Below, piece by piece: positions 45,056-54,027 of a DNA stretch of 64,000 nucleotides. This stretch comes from Chrysogorgia sp. JL179-B06 (lineage: Eukaryota; Cnidaria; Anthozoa; Scleralcyonacea; Chrysogorgiidae). The stretch covers positions 963,501 through 1,027,500 of the forward strand of contig JAYKKM010000416.1 of the NCBI GenBank assembly GCA_035772405.1, given 5' to 3'. The notes under the pieces are model-generated. The model made no database searches. It worked only from the letters and a program-made list of their open reading frames with translations, and was not told the DNA's origin. The number at the start of each line of letters is the position of its first letter. The stretch's first letter is position 1. Made by a program: the position numbers and the translations under genes.

Positions 45056-45298
45056 CACTTCTCACCAAACAAATATACGTAGTTAGTGAACTAAGGAAGA
45101 CAATGTAGAGAAACAAAGCGCCAAAGAACCACTTTCTAACACGCTTCGTCCATTTTTGTGTCAAGAATTCCTGTACCAATGTATGACGTAGACATTCGTC
45201 ACGTGAATGACGTATGATTGCTTCCAACGCTTGCATCGACGACACTTCCTTTTGCGTCTGCACGTTGTTCTTGATATTACTTTCATTTGATTGTTCGC
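45056..45298 (-). CDS. TRPA exon F (pre-S1 helix and S1)
   Basis: Acceptor TTTCCACAG, donor GTAAGC. MQALEAIIRHSRDECLRHTL, VQEFLTQKWTKRVRKWF, and the hydrophobic S1 GALFLYIVFLSSLTTYICLV. The L.H.LV..FL..KW....R pattern directly before S1 is typical of TRPA1. It ends with one base (G), completed by GA of exon G. Confidence 0.85.
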
Positions 45299-45548
45299 CT
45301 GTGGAAAGAGATCAAAACATAAACCTTCAATAATGGTTCGCCCGTCATAGTTGTAGCTGGGTTGGAACCCAACTCAGGATCTTAAAATAATTGAGGAGAA
45401 AGTGCTGCCTTTGCAATAACATTAGTGAATAGTAAGACTTTCGCATTTTTCTCGGATAACGACGTTAAATCTTAGGTCCTCCTAACTATGGATCCTCGGA
45501 GCCTTAGTAATTGGACTTTCCAATCTGGGGTCTCCGTTCACCACAAGA

Positions 45549-45716
45549 GTAGGTAGGTAGGTAGGTAGGTAGGTAGGTAGGTAGGTAGGTATAGGTAGGT
45601 AGGTAGGTAGGTAGGTAGGTAGGTAGGTAGGTAGGTAGGTAGGTAGGTAGGTATATATAGGTAGGTAGGTAGGTAGGTAGGTAGGTATAGGTAGGTAGGT
45701 AGGTAGGTAGGTAGAT
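45549..45716. repeat. (GTAG)n microsatellite
   Basis: About 40 GTAG/AGGT units with three TATAG interruptions. An ORF rich in YLPT on the minus strand here is an artefact. 45720-46660 holds no other recognised feature. Confidence 0.95.
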
Positions 45717-46669
45717 AAACTAATAGTCAAGCGTTTTAACATCTGCCTCAGGCTAGGATGAACATCGTATCTTGCCTTATCGACTAAATAAATGATAAAA
45801 CTGATACTACTAATAGCTATATAGTTTAGCATTAGCATTAGCTATAGTTTGATCTCGGAATCACTGTATATACACTGTACTCTTCTTTTCCAGCAGGTAT
45901 ATAAATATTGTTTTAATACACAACTAAACTTTTTGAGGTTAGAAAAACCAATACTATTTGGTCATAAAAACCAATACGTATATAGTGGTTGTTTTAACTT
46001 GTTCAATTTTGGTTATTTTTACCTGTTCAATTTTGTACGTACAGATCACCGAGCGACGAAGCAGAGAGGTTTGTGCGATGAAACGAAAGGCAAATATTTA
46101 GTTGCAGTACAGACCGAGCAAACTATATGGCTTTTGGCTAATTTCCTTCTCTGTTTTAACGCTGTTTTCATCTTCAACTGCTTGAGAAGCTGCCGTTTAC
46201 CTTACCTCTTCAGTCTTCACTAGTATATTTCGCTTCATTTTACATCAATTAGGCATTAATTCTCCGTGATTTTAGATGTTTGAAAACTTTAAAGAAAAAC
46301 AATAATGATGTCCCAGCACATTTTATTGCTCGATATTTTCAACGAAGATGCCTAGCTCTCTTTTATTTTCATCCAAATCAACGATCAAACATTTTCCTGC
46401 CAAATCTTACCGATCCGAAAAAAGCGTATTGCCCTCGCTTGGGACTTGGGAGGTCATTATCGATTCCTCAGTAACCAATCAGCTGAGCGTGCGTTATTTG
46501 GCGTAAAGACCTAAAAACGCGCCCAGCCATGTAATAATAAATGCTATCCAACAAAATACATTGGCCATCAAAATCATAGGACAAATACAATTCATATACG
46601 CTGCACAACCAAGTATAGGTAGAGATCCTAAAATAATATGAGAAATCATAATTGTGTTCCAATATGTAC

Positions 46670-46832
46670 CTTCTACGGTCTGCAAGGCAAAAAAGTCATA
46701 ACACGTCTCTTTATTGTTATTCTTGGTCGTTTCTGTGACACATTTACTAAGGACCTTGCAAGCCACCGGTGACATGGATTTCACCATTTGAGCTAACAGG
46801 CCATCCGCTCCTACGGAAGATTTTTCTATGAT
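46670..46832 (-). CDS. TRPA exon E (linker before S1)
   Basis: Acceptor TCAATGTAG, donor GTACAT. IIEKSSVGADGLLAQMVKSM, then VACKVLSKCVTETTK and CYDFFALQTVE. It occupies the position of the TRPA1 linker that has a conserved V(L)xxC(V) and a Y.F..L element. It ends with one base (G) completed to Gly by exon F. The frame continues open for 59 codons into the intron; that extension is not part of the protein. Confidence 0.75.
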
Positions 46833-47073
46833 CTACATTGAAAGTAATAAAACAATATCGCATATATTATTCTCAAACTCATTAATAATTCATGAGCCAA
46901 TTAGCCAATTAAATCACTTTATTTTATCACATGACTGAGGCTGGATACTCGAGTAAAACACGTAAAAATCATATACCACCACAGTTATTAGATCAAACCC
47001 GGTTTTGATCTAATTGCTGAGATCTTAATTAATAATTCATTTTTTGGAGAACGAAACGACCTGCCCCCGTCTC

Positions 47074-47115
47074 AACCTCGTACCCAGGGTCTTCTCAGTG
47101 CCGGGGAGGGAGCGC
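47074..47115 (+). mobile_element. Orphan end of the CAACCTCGTACCCAGGG MITE family
   Basis: Matches the first 17 bp of the element at 14995-15468, then diverges; no partner end was found. Confidence 0.45.
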
Positions 47116-47932
47116 CCGGGATAGGAGGGGAGTGAAAACATACCACAAACTTCTATAATTGAAAGTATAAACAGTATATGGATAATTTAAAAAGATTACA
47201 ATTTATTGGAAAGACAGTACGGACTGCAGACAAGTTGAAAACCTTGAAAGATGGTGGATTACTTCGAAAAATACGTTGATTTACTGGACATTTGTTGCTG
47301 TCATAAGATAAACATGATTAGCATTTAAAATAATAGTCATAGTCTGACTGTATTAAAATTGTAAATTCGAACTGTTCTGGCGTTGATCATAGGGACTTTA
47401 ACATCCACGACGGCAACCTATGACGGCGACAGCAGTAAAAGCAATACAAATTTTAGCATTTGAATGAAATCACGGTCGATTAACTAGCATATTTAACAGT
47501 CAAAGTTTGTTTTATGATCTCCAAAACGCTTCAATATTCCTAAAACGATTATAGTGTCTGCGTTTAAGTGGGAGTATCTATTTGGCGCGGGTCGCGGGTC
47601 GCGGATACATGGCGCGGGTCGCGGGTAAATGGCGCGGGTAAATGGCGCGGGTCAATTTTCGCTGGAAATTATCTATTTCGCGCCTGTCGCGGTACATGGT
47701 CGGCGTTTTCTCAGTATGGCATTCTCTGCTGCTTTCCAGCTCGTTGGTTTACAGATTTTTTGGGATTTGCATCCTGTTTAATCCATCGAGTGCTACGTTT
47801 TTACGAACAGTTTCCAGTTTCTAACCGAAGGTATATGTTTATATAGTCATTAACCTTTTTGCAAGTTCAGTATAAATTATTTCAATTTGTATTTATTTGC
47901 ATATCTTACTCAAATACCAGGTGAATATGTAG

Positions 47933-48304
47933 ATGAGCGATGGAAGAATGTCCAGTTTGCATGAGGCATCGAAGATGGGGTTTGTGCTGAAGTTAGATCC
48001 ATCAGGATCTGGAAATCGTTGTTACTACCGATGTTTGGCCACCTTCTTGAACCAAAGTGAAGACGATGTCATCAATGCCCTAGAGACGTTTATGCTAAAA
48101 AGGCAGTTTATTCCTATAAAGAATGAGGTATTTTGTGAGTCATTTTTCAATGTTTTGTGGGGGTCAACATGCAGTACATTAATGCCTTTTTCTCATTTCA
48201 TAGCATGGCGAAATTGTGGAAACCGATCTACACAGTTTTTTTTTCGGAAAGTGACTTTCCATCTTGTAGAAAGAAACGGCCCGATTCTTGGTATGATACG
48301 GTAA
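47933..48304 (+). CDS. OTU-like ORF, left arm of the palindrome
   Basis: MSDGRMSSLHEASKMGFVLK, then LDPSGSGNRCYYRCLATFLN and QSEDDVINALETFMLKRQF. The GN-R-C-YYRCLA stretch recalls the catalytic Cys loop of OTU proteases (DGxC(L/F)xR), but the Cys register is off by one and no His partner is evident. GAG/GTATTTTG after FIPIKNE and TTTCATAG/CATGG at 48199-48204 look like splice sites; a spliced form would continue in another frame toward SWYDTVKALRNE, which the inserted MITE now interrupts. The tail of the unspliced ORF is therefore probably intron. Confidence 0.45.
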   Translation: MSDGRMSSLHEASKMGFVLKLDPSGSGNRCYYRCLATFLNQSEDDVINALETFMLKRQFIPIKNEVFCESFFNVLWGSTCSTLMPFSHFIAWRNCGNRSTQFFFRKVTFHLVERNGPILGMIR

Positions 48305-48308
48305 AGGC

Positions 48309-48791
48309 TAGTGGTGGGCGATACTGCGAATATCGATTTCGATACGATACCGAGTACTTTTTTATCGATACCACTGTTTCGATACTTTTTTTCGATACCG
48401 ATACTGGTCAGTAGACAAAGTACTTCATACACTAGTTAAATATGTTCGTACCACAACAATTAATAGTCTTTATATTTAATTTAACATTAAACAACATTAA
48501 CATGTTTAATTGTGATTGACATTGGCGCCGACATTAAATGTTGACGCCATTTCTGCCATTTTCCAGCACGAAAAAGAAAAACCTGGAAAAAAAACTGTGA
48601 AAAGCTGTTACTGCATGCTCGTTTGGCAAAGAACTAAACGAAGAACTTCATGTAACATTAAATATTAACCATAATCCGGTCACATGACAAGTATCGAAAA
48701 CATCGATATTTTAAAAAAAGTATCGATACCATCTTTTGAATTGTGAATATCGAAAGTATCGATACTTTAGTAGTGGTATCGCCCACCACTA
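48309..48791. mobile_element. hAT-type MITE inserted in the left arm
   Basis: Ends TAGTGGTGGGCGATAC and its complement. GTAAAGGC is duplicated on both sides (48301-48308 and 48792-48799). The interior repeats ATCGATAC-like motifs. It is absent from the right arm, where the single site GCCTTTAC lies at 49249-49256. Confidence 0.9.
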
Positions 48792-49251
48792 GTAAAGGCG
48801 TTGCGTAATGAAATGGCGACACACGCGCAGTAATCACTGTGTCAGCATTGGTGTTTCAAGTCAACATAATAGATAGGGAAGGGGCAAGTGAAGTGAAAAG
48901 TATGCAAGATACTTTATTAATTATTTTGCAGCATGGTGTTTTGTGTTTCTTTTTTATGTTGTAGAGATTGGTCAAAATAAAACCTGCACAAGCATGCCAT
49001 ACACGGGAATCATTACATGCTTTTAAAACGAATGTTCCTATCTCTTTGGCATGCTTGTGTAGGTTTTATTTTGACCAATCTCTACAACATAAAAAAGAAA
49101 CACAAACACCATATATGCAAAATAATTAATAAAGTATCTTGCATACTTTTTCACTTCACTTGCCCCTTCCCAATCTATTATGTTGACTTGAAACACCAAT
49201 GCTGACACAGTGATTACTGCGCGTGTGTCGCCATTTCATTACGCAACGCCT

Positions 49252-49623
49252 TTACCGTATCATACCAAGAATCGGGCCGTTTCTTTCTTCGAGATGGAAA
49301 GTCACTTTCCGAAAAAAAAACTGTGTAAATCGGTTACCACAATTTCGCCATGCTATGAAATGAGAAAAAGGCATTAATGTACTGCATGTTGACCCCCAGA
49401 AAACATTGAAAAATGACTCACAAAATACCTCATTCTTTATAGGAATAAACTGCCTTTTTAGCATAAACTTCTCTAGGGTATTGATGACATCGCCTTCACT
49501 TTGGTTCAAGAAGGTGGCCAAACATCGGTAGTAACAACGATTTCCAGATCCTGATGGATCTAACTTCAGCACAAATCCCATCTTCGATGCCTCATGCAAA
49601 CTGGACATTCTTCGATCGCTCAT
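49252..49623 (-). CDS. OTU-like ORF, right arm of the palindrome
   Basis: Inverted counterpart of 47933-48304, also 123 codons, differing at about seven positions (for example MSDRRMSS against MSDGRMSS and SEGDVINTLEKF against SEDDVINALETF). In this arm the downstream segment is not interrupted by the MITE. Function is as uncertain as for the left copy. Confidence 0.45.
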   Translation of the reverse strand: MSDRRMSSLHEASKMGFVLKLDPSGSGNRCYYRCLATFLNQSEGDVINTLEKFMLKRQFIPIKNEVFCESFFNVFWGSTCSTLMPFSHFIAWRNCGNRFTQFFFRKVTFHLEERNGPILGMIR

Positions 49624-50274
49624 CTACATATTCACCAATTATTTGAGTAAGATATGTATTTATATAAATACAAATTGAAATAATTCATACCAAACTTGCA
49701 AAAAGGTTAATGACTATACAAACATATACCTTAGGTTAGAAACTGGAAACTGTTCGTAAAAACGTAGCACTCGATGGATTAAACAGGATGCAAATCCCCA
49801 AAAATCTGTAAACCAACGAGCTGGAAAGCAGCAGAGAATGCCACACTGAGAAAACGCCGACCTGTACCGCGACAGGCGCGAAATAGATAATTTCCAGCGA
49901 AAATTGACCAGCCCCATTTACCCGCGACCCGCGCCATTTACCCGCGACCCGCGCCATGTACCCGCGACCCGCGCCATGTACCCGCGACCCGCGCCAAATA
50001 GATACTCCCCGTTTAAGTCAGTCTTAAGTCACATCTCTCACTGATCTCTCCACGAGTTACCGTCGTCCTAAAGACGTGAAAATGTTCTCAGTGGCGTTGT
50101 AAACAGAACGAGGACGGCGTTGAGATTACTCTTGGGAATAAACATCATTCATTCTTTTTGTTTCGCATAAAGATTCTTTTGTTTGAACGACGTCGCCGTC
50201 CTAGGTTGCCGTCGTAGATCTTAAAGTCCCTGATGAAACACTCAAACGCGTTGTTCATGTTATATATGAACAAC

Positions 50275-50410
50275 GAGAGCGAGTGTTTCACCGGGATATC
50301 CAAACACGAGAAAACAATGTATGAAAACACGAGCGCGAAGCGCGAGTGTTTTTGTTAATTGTTTTCGAGTGTTTGGATATCCCGGTGGGACACGAGCTCG
50401 AGTTGTTCAT
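50275..50410. repeat. Palindromic repeat GTGTTTCACCGGGATATCC, copy 2
   Basis: Nearly identical to 26034-26172; only a few bases differ over about 135 bp. Confidence 0.75.
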
Positions 50411-50594
50411 ATAGCATCTCAATTGAACACAATAGTAATTAGTTATAATTTAAATTGCAGTTTACAATTGTTGCTCTGGGGGTGGGACAAATTTATTCAG
50501 GAACGGTGCATGCTGTTTGTTGGCGAGGATGAGCGAAGGAAAAGGAAGGAGAAAAGCAAAGAGTGTCGTTGAGGAAGGCGAAGGAATCAATAAT

Positions 50595-50892
50595 GGATTC
50601 CTGCTTCGACCCGCTACAAGACAAAGTGGGCTGTTGGAATGTTCAAAGAGTGGCAAAGTTCGAGAGGAGAGAGAAGTGATGAGGAAGTGGGCTTACAACC
50701 CGTGAGTACTGCATTGGAGTGTTTTCAAGCTGAAAGTTTGGGATATTGGTTGGGGAAATTCGTTCAAGAAGTAGTCAATAAGGAGGGCAAGAAATATCCA
50801 GCTCGCACGTTATATGGTTTGGTAACTGGCATTAAACGATTCCTTTCTGAGACAAATATTCTGTTTAATCCTCTTGATGCGGGGGATAGCCG
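50595..50892 (+). pseudogene. Crypton-type (DUF3504) recombinase, exon 1
   Basis: IPASTRYKTKWAVGMFKEWQ, then SLGYWLGKFVQEVVNKEGKK, YPARTLYGLVTGIKRFLSET. The P..T...TKWAV..F.EW motif and the WL..FV.EV...G..YP..TLY....GI.R.L helix bundle are typical of Crypton tyrosine-recombinase elements and their domesticated KIAA1958/ZMYM-like relatives. Donor GTGAGC follows ...DS. The upstream part of the ORF falls in another frame before about 50592, so the start is lost or lies in an earlier exon. Confidence 0.7.
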
Positions 50893-50988
50893 GTGAGCTA
50901 TTAACATCGCATTTTGAGTTTGACTTAATTTATTGTTCTATCAGTTTATGTGACTAAGACTGATTTTATATTTTGTTGAATAATATAG

Positions 50989-51195
50989 GTTTCATAGGTT
51001 TAGAAGATTACTGGATTCTGAGATGAAAATGTCCACACGAGAAGGTGTTTCTCTCGCGACGAAGAAACCCGAGAAAGAAGCTATAACGGAAGAAGAAGAA
51101 AGAATGTTTTGGGAGAAGAATCTGCTTGGGTCTTCTTCCTCAAAAGTTTTACTAAACACTGTGTATTATTACAATGGCAAACTCTTTGGTTTAAT
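50989..51195 (+). pseudogene. Crypton-type recombinase, exon 2
   Basis: Acceptor AATATAG. The leftover CG of exon 1 plus G makes Arg, so the joined frame reads RFHRFRRLLDSEMKMSTREG and later EEEERMFWEKNLLG, then SSSSKVLLNTVYYYNGKLFG. F..LR.LD.EMK...G and T..LL.T..Y.NGK.FGL continue the Crypton domain. The match ends after KLFGL; the catalytic Arg/Tyr region of the recombinase is missing, so the copy is inactive. Confidence 0.75.
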
Positions 51196-51354
51196 AACTG
51201 CACGGTTACCTTTGTTGTTAAAAAATAAGTTAACTGTTTTGAAATTAAAGTGTGTATTGCATTAATTCGGTCTTCGTATTTGAAGATTATTTGCATGCGT
51301 AATTAAGATATTAGATGAACAACGTTTTTGATCTGAAATCCAGGTCACGCGTAT

Positions 51355-51740
51355 TGTGTTGGCATGGTTCACCGGGGTATCCAACCGCAATCACCTGATT
51401 AATTCGCCTACTCTGATTGGTTAATTAACTCATGAATTATTCATGAATTTGAGATATATTACATCTCAAACTCATTAATAATTCATTAGCCGAGAACAAT
51501 GGAAATCAGCACCGAGACGGTGGTTTGGATATTGGAGGAAGAAATTACATAAATTAAGCCAACTTTCACCACGATTTGATCTTAAAATATTGATTTGTTT
51601 GAGATGTAATATGAAACACTCGGAAGAGTGTTTTATCAGGATATCCAAACACCTCGAAGTTTGTTAAAAAACCTCGGCTTCGCCTCGGTTTTCAACAAAC
51701 GTCTCGGTGTTTCGATACCCTGATGAAACAGGAATACCAA
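51355..51740. repeat. Diverged palindromic repeat related to 26034 and 50275
   Basis: GAAACACTCGGAAGAGTGTTTTATCAGGATATCC with an inverted end GTTTCGATACCCTGATGAAACA. CCTCGGCTTCGCCTCGG forms the centre of the hairpin near 51690. Confidence 0.5.
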
Positions 51741-51862
51741 CCTTTTAGAGTTAACAATTTCTTAGAACATTAGCCAGAGATTGACCAGGCGGGAAGCGTG
51801 ACTTTGTTAAGAATATTAAAGCCCAGCATAAAACACGTAGAAAAGGCATAATAAAATTTGAT

Positions 51863-51908
51863 AAGATCTAACGTTTCGTTGTATATAGCACAATATCTTC
51901 AGAGATAA
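51863..51908 (-). ncRNA. Hammerhead-like motif, left inverted copy
   Basis: On the minus strand CTGAAGA, a TTGT/ACAA hairpin, GAAACGTT, then AGAT that pairs with ATCT before CTGAAGA (4-bp stem I). See the right copy for the departure from consensus. Confidence 0.35.
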
Positions 51909-52089
51909 TAATTACAAAGTGCCTAAGCCTAGATATATATATTTACAACATGTCAAAAATTAGCCAATCAGAGAGAAGGGTTAAAAATAAAAGTTACAAG
52001 TGAGAAAAGGAACACAATAGACGCTAAGAAAGTGAGTATATTACGGGCCGATATAAAAATAAAAATAAGAGGTACACAAAGAAACCAGA

Positions 52090-52462
52090 CATTCGTCTTT
52101 TTCACTTCTTTCCTTTTAAAGACAAAATTCCCTTGCGTCTAAGATCTTGTGTTGTTTATCTTTTTACGTGTCGAAGCTGCGGAGCTTCGTATGTCGGTGA
52201 AACTTGCCGGCATTTACATACACGTATCTCGGAACACTTGGGAATTTCTCCCTTAACTGGTAAGAAGCGAACCAATCCTCCTCTTTCCAGCATCCTTTCT
52301 CACCATCATGACACAGGCCACACGATTTCTTTTGATGATTTTAAAATACTTTCTTCCTGCTCTTTCGAGCACGAACTTCTTCTACGCGAAAGCTTCTTAA
52401 TTAGTAAACTTAAACCATCTTTAAACGGCAACATTGGTTCTGCGCCTCTTTTCCTTCTCTGA
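52090..52462 (+). pseudogene. Penelope GIY-YIG endonuclease domain (reverse transcriptase part missing)
   Basis: From about 52090: FHFFPFKDKIPL then SCVVYLFTCRSCGASYVGET, RHLHTRISEHLG, SILSHHHDTGHTISFDDFKI and LRESFLISKLKPSLN. (V)VY.F.C..C...YVGET...L..R..EH....S....H...TGH and the E..LI...KP.LN end are the GIY-YIG endonuclease of Penelope-type retroelements. A TTG at 52133 is not a believable start; the domain simply continues to the 5' junction. The frame is intact. The reverse transcriptase is absent. Confidence 0.85.
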
Positions 52463-52638
52463 TTTCTTTGTGTACATGTACCTCTTATTTTATATCGGCC
52501 CTAACTTTTACTCACTTTCTTAGCGTCTATTGTGTTCCTTTTCTCACTTGTAACTCTTATTTTTAACACTAGTCTGATTGGCTAGTTTTTGACATGTTGT
52601 AAATATATATATCTAGGCTTAAGCACTTTGTAATTATT

Positions 52639-52680
52639 ATCTCTGAAGATGTTGTGATGTAATACAACGAAACGTCAGAT
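52639..52680 (+). ncRNA. Hammerhead-like motif, right Penelope terminus
   Basis: ATCT (52639-52642), CTGAAGA (52643-52649), GTTGT/ACAAC hairpin, GAAAC (52669-52673), GTC (52674-52676), AGAT (52677-52680). Stem I pairs 4 bp, stem II 5 bp, and stem III is reduced to self-complementary ACGT. One extra U lies between CTGAAGA and stem II compared with the textbook hammerhead, so activity is uncertain. Confidence 0.4.
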
Positions 52681-52900
52681 CTTATTAAATTTTAATATTA
52701 ACAAAGTTATCAATTTCTATTTAATCAAAGATTTGAGATCTGAGACGGCACTGATCGCAAACGTAACGAATTACTCTTCCAGAGCTAGTAACACGGGAAT
52801 CAATGGAAATCTTCAAAAACAGGATAATTCCACAAGAAGGTCAGCCTCCCAAAGAAACTTGGAACACACTTTTAGGGTAATTGACTCATTAATCCAACAG

Positions 52901-53648
52901 TTAAAGTGCCCCTAACCCCCAAAACGATTTTCAGCTCATCGAATATAATCATTATTTTTAGTATTTTAGTGAAAAATTTTTTCAATTTGGACAAATCGTT
53001 CGGTTTTTATGGCGTGTTGAAGTTGAATTGAACAAGCAGGAGCCTGGGTCTAGCATATATTTTGGGGCACGCAAGGTAGTCGGTACTTTGCTTTGATCAA
53101 CTTGTGATCTGCTTTGGAGTTAGTTTATTCGACCTTTATTTTGGATAGTTCGGCTTCGTTTGACCAGACAACATTTTGAACCTCCTCTCAAATGCCTCAG
53201 GTTTGAAGTGATCAGATGACAAATTGCTAAACTCTTCGATGGGTCGAAGACACGTTTTGTCTTCACGAAATTTTTCTTCGCATTTTTGCTTCAGGCCGGT
53301 CATCGTTAAAATATGGAATAGTGTGAAGACTTACACCAGTCTTCAGACACATTTATTCGTACAATTGGCAGCAAAACAACTAAAAACTATCTCTTCAGAA
53401 GCTCCTCAACGAACAGTATACGCAATATGTAGGTATGCATGAACGCGCTAAAATTCAGACTCGATGCAGACTCATCTTAACGAATTATTGCCGCGGAAGT
53501 GTGCCACAATAAGTCGCGTTTTGGCCAACTTCAAAGAGCCATAAAAATCGAAGATTTTAAAGAAATTCATTTTCATTTTCGCAGAAATACTAGAAATTAT
53601 GTCAAGATTTGATAAAGCCAAAAAGTTTTTGAGGTTAGGGGCTCTAAC
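52901..53648. mobile_element. TTAA-type element (family F2-like ends)
   Basis: TTAA, AGTGCCCCTAACCCCCAAAA at left; TTTTTGAGGTTAGGGGCTCT then AA at right. The interior is not palindromic except near the ends and has no conserved ORF. It is related by its terminus to 25068. Confidence 0.7.
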
Positions 53649-53749
53649 ACAAATGTTACATTTAAATTAATTAGTTATGTCGCCAACACATGTGCCTCGC
53701 AGAGAACCGTTGTAAAGGTTGCTCACGATCGACTTGTCACGCGTACTAA

Positions 53750-54027
53750 TAATGTGTTAATATACACACTGCTGTAGTGAATGTGGCTGGGAGAGCTCGG
53801 AGTAGACAGACGATACATGGACGATCGTCAAGCTCGTATACTCAGAAAAATGATTCTGAGTCCCGGACAGGAATCGAACCTGTAATCTTCTGATGCCGGT
53901 GAGACGCTCTAACCATTGAGCCACCGAGACTCAGATGGAGAGCGAAGGTTACAATGATGTACTGGTTCGGGACTCAGAATCATTTTTCTGAGGATACGAG
54001 CTTGACGATCGTCCATGTATCGTCCTT
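53750..54027. mobile_element. SINE-B pair in opposite orientations
   Basis: 53755-53945 is a near full-length inverted SINE-B (tail GTGTTAATATACACACTGCT, head ending GAGCCACCGAGACTC). 53970-54023 is a plus-strand tail fragment (GGGACTCAGAATCATTTTTC). Confidence 0.75.

Larger units (their letters stand above)
47570..50010. mobile_element. Giant-palindrome transposon with an ORF in each arm
   Basis: GTTTAAGT lies directly on both sides (47562-47569 and 50011-50018), an 8-bp target duplication. The ends are GGGAGTATCTATTTGGCGCG and its complement. The left arm (47570-48999) and right arm (49047-50010) are inverted copies almost end to end, separated by a 47-bp hinge; only the left arm carries a later 483-bp MITE. 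Subterminal GGCGCGGGTCGCGGGT-like repeats sit at both ends. Each arm contains a 123-codon ORF, facing inward. The superfamily is unknown to me; an 8-bp duplication is compatible with hAT or P-like elements. Confidence 0.85.
47390..50240. mobile_element. Outer non-autonomous element (AGGGACTTTAA ends) hosting the giant palindrome
   Basis: At 47392 AGGGACTTTAACATCCACGA then CGGCAACCTATGACGG; at 50195-50236 the inverted form (CCGTCCTAGGTTGCCGTCGT then AGATCTTAAAGTCCCT). These ends bracket the palindromic transposon, so they probably belong to an older element into which it inserted. Confidence 0.55.
51800..52715. mobile_element. Penelope-like element fragment flanked by inverted terminal copies
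   Basis: About 250 bp at 51800-52090 is the inverted copy of 52475-52715, including AAAGGAACACAATAGACGCT against AGCGTCTATTGTGTTCCTTT. Between them is only the GIY-YIG endonuclease end of the Penelope ORF. A partial inverted copy of the terminus attached upstream of a 5'-truncated element is a known Penelope insertion form. Confidence 0.75.

Noticed and set aside
46494..46669. Multi-pass membrane protein extending exon E
   Set aside because: The hydrophobic stretch after QTVE follows a good GTACAT donor, and the spliced phase to exon F is perfect, so it is intron read-through.
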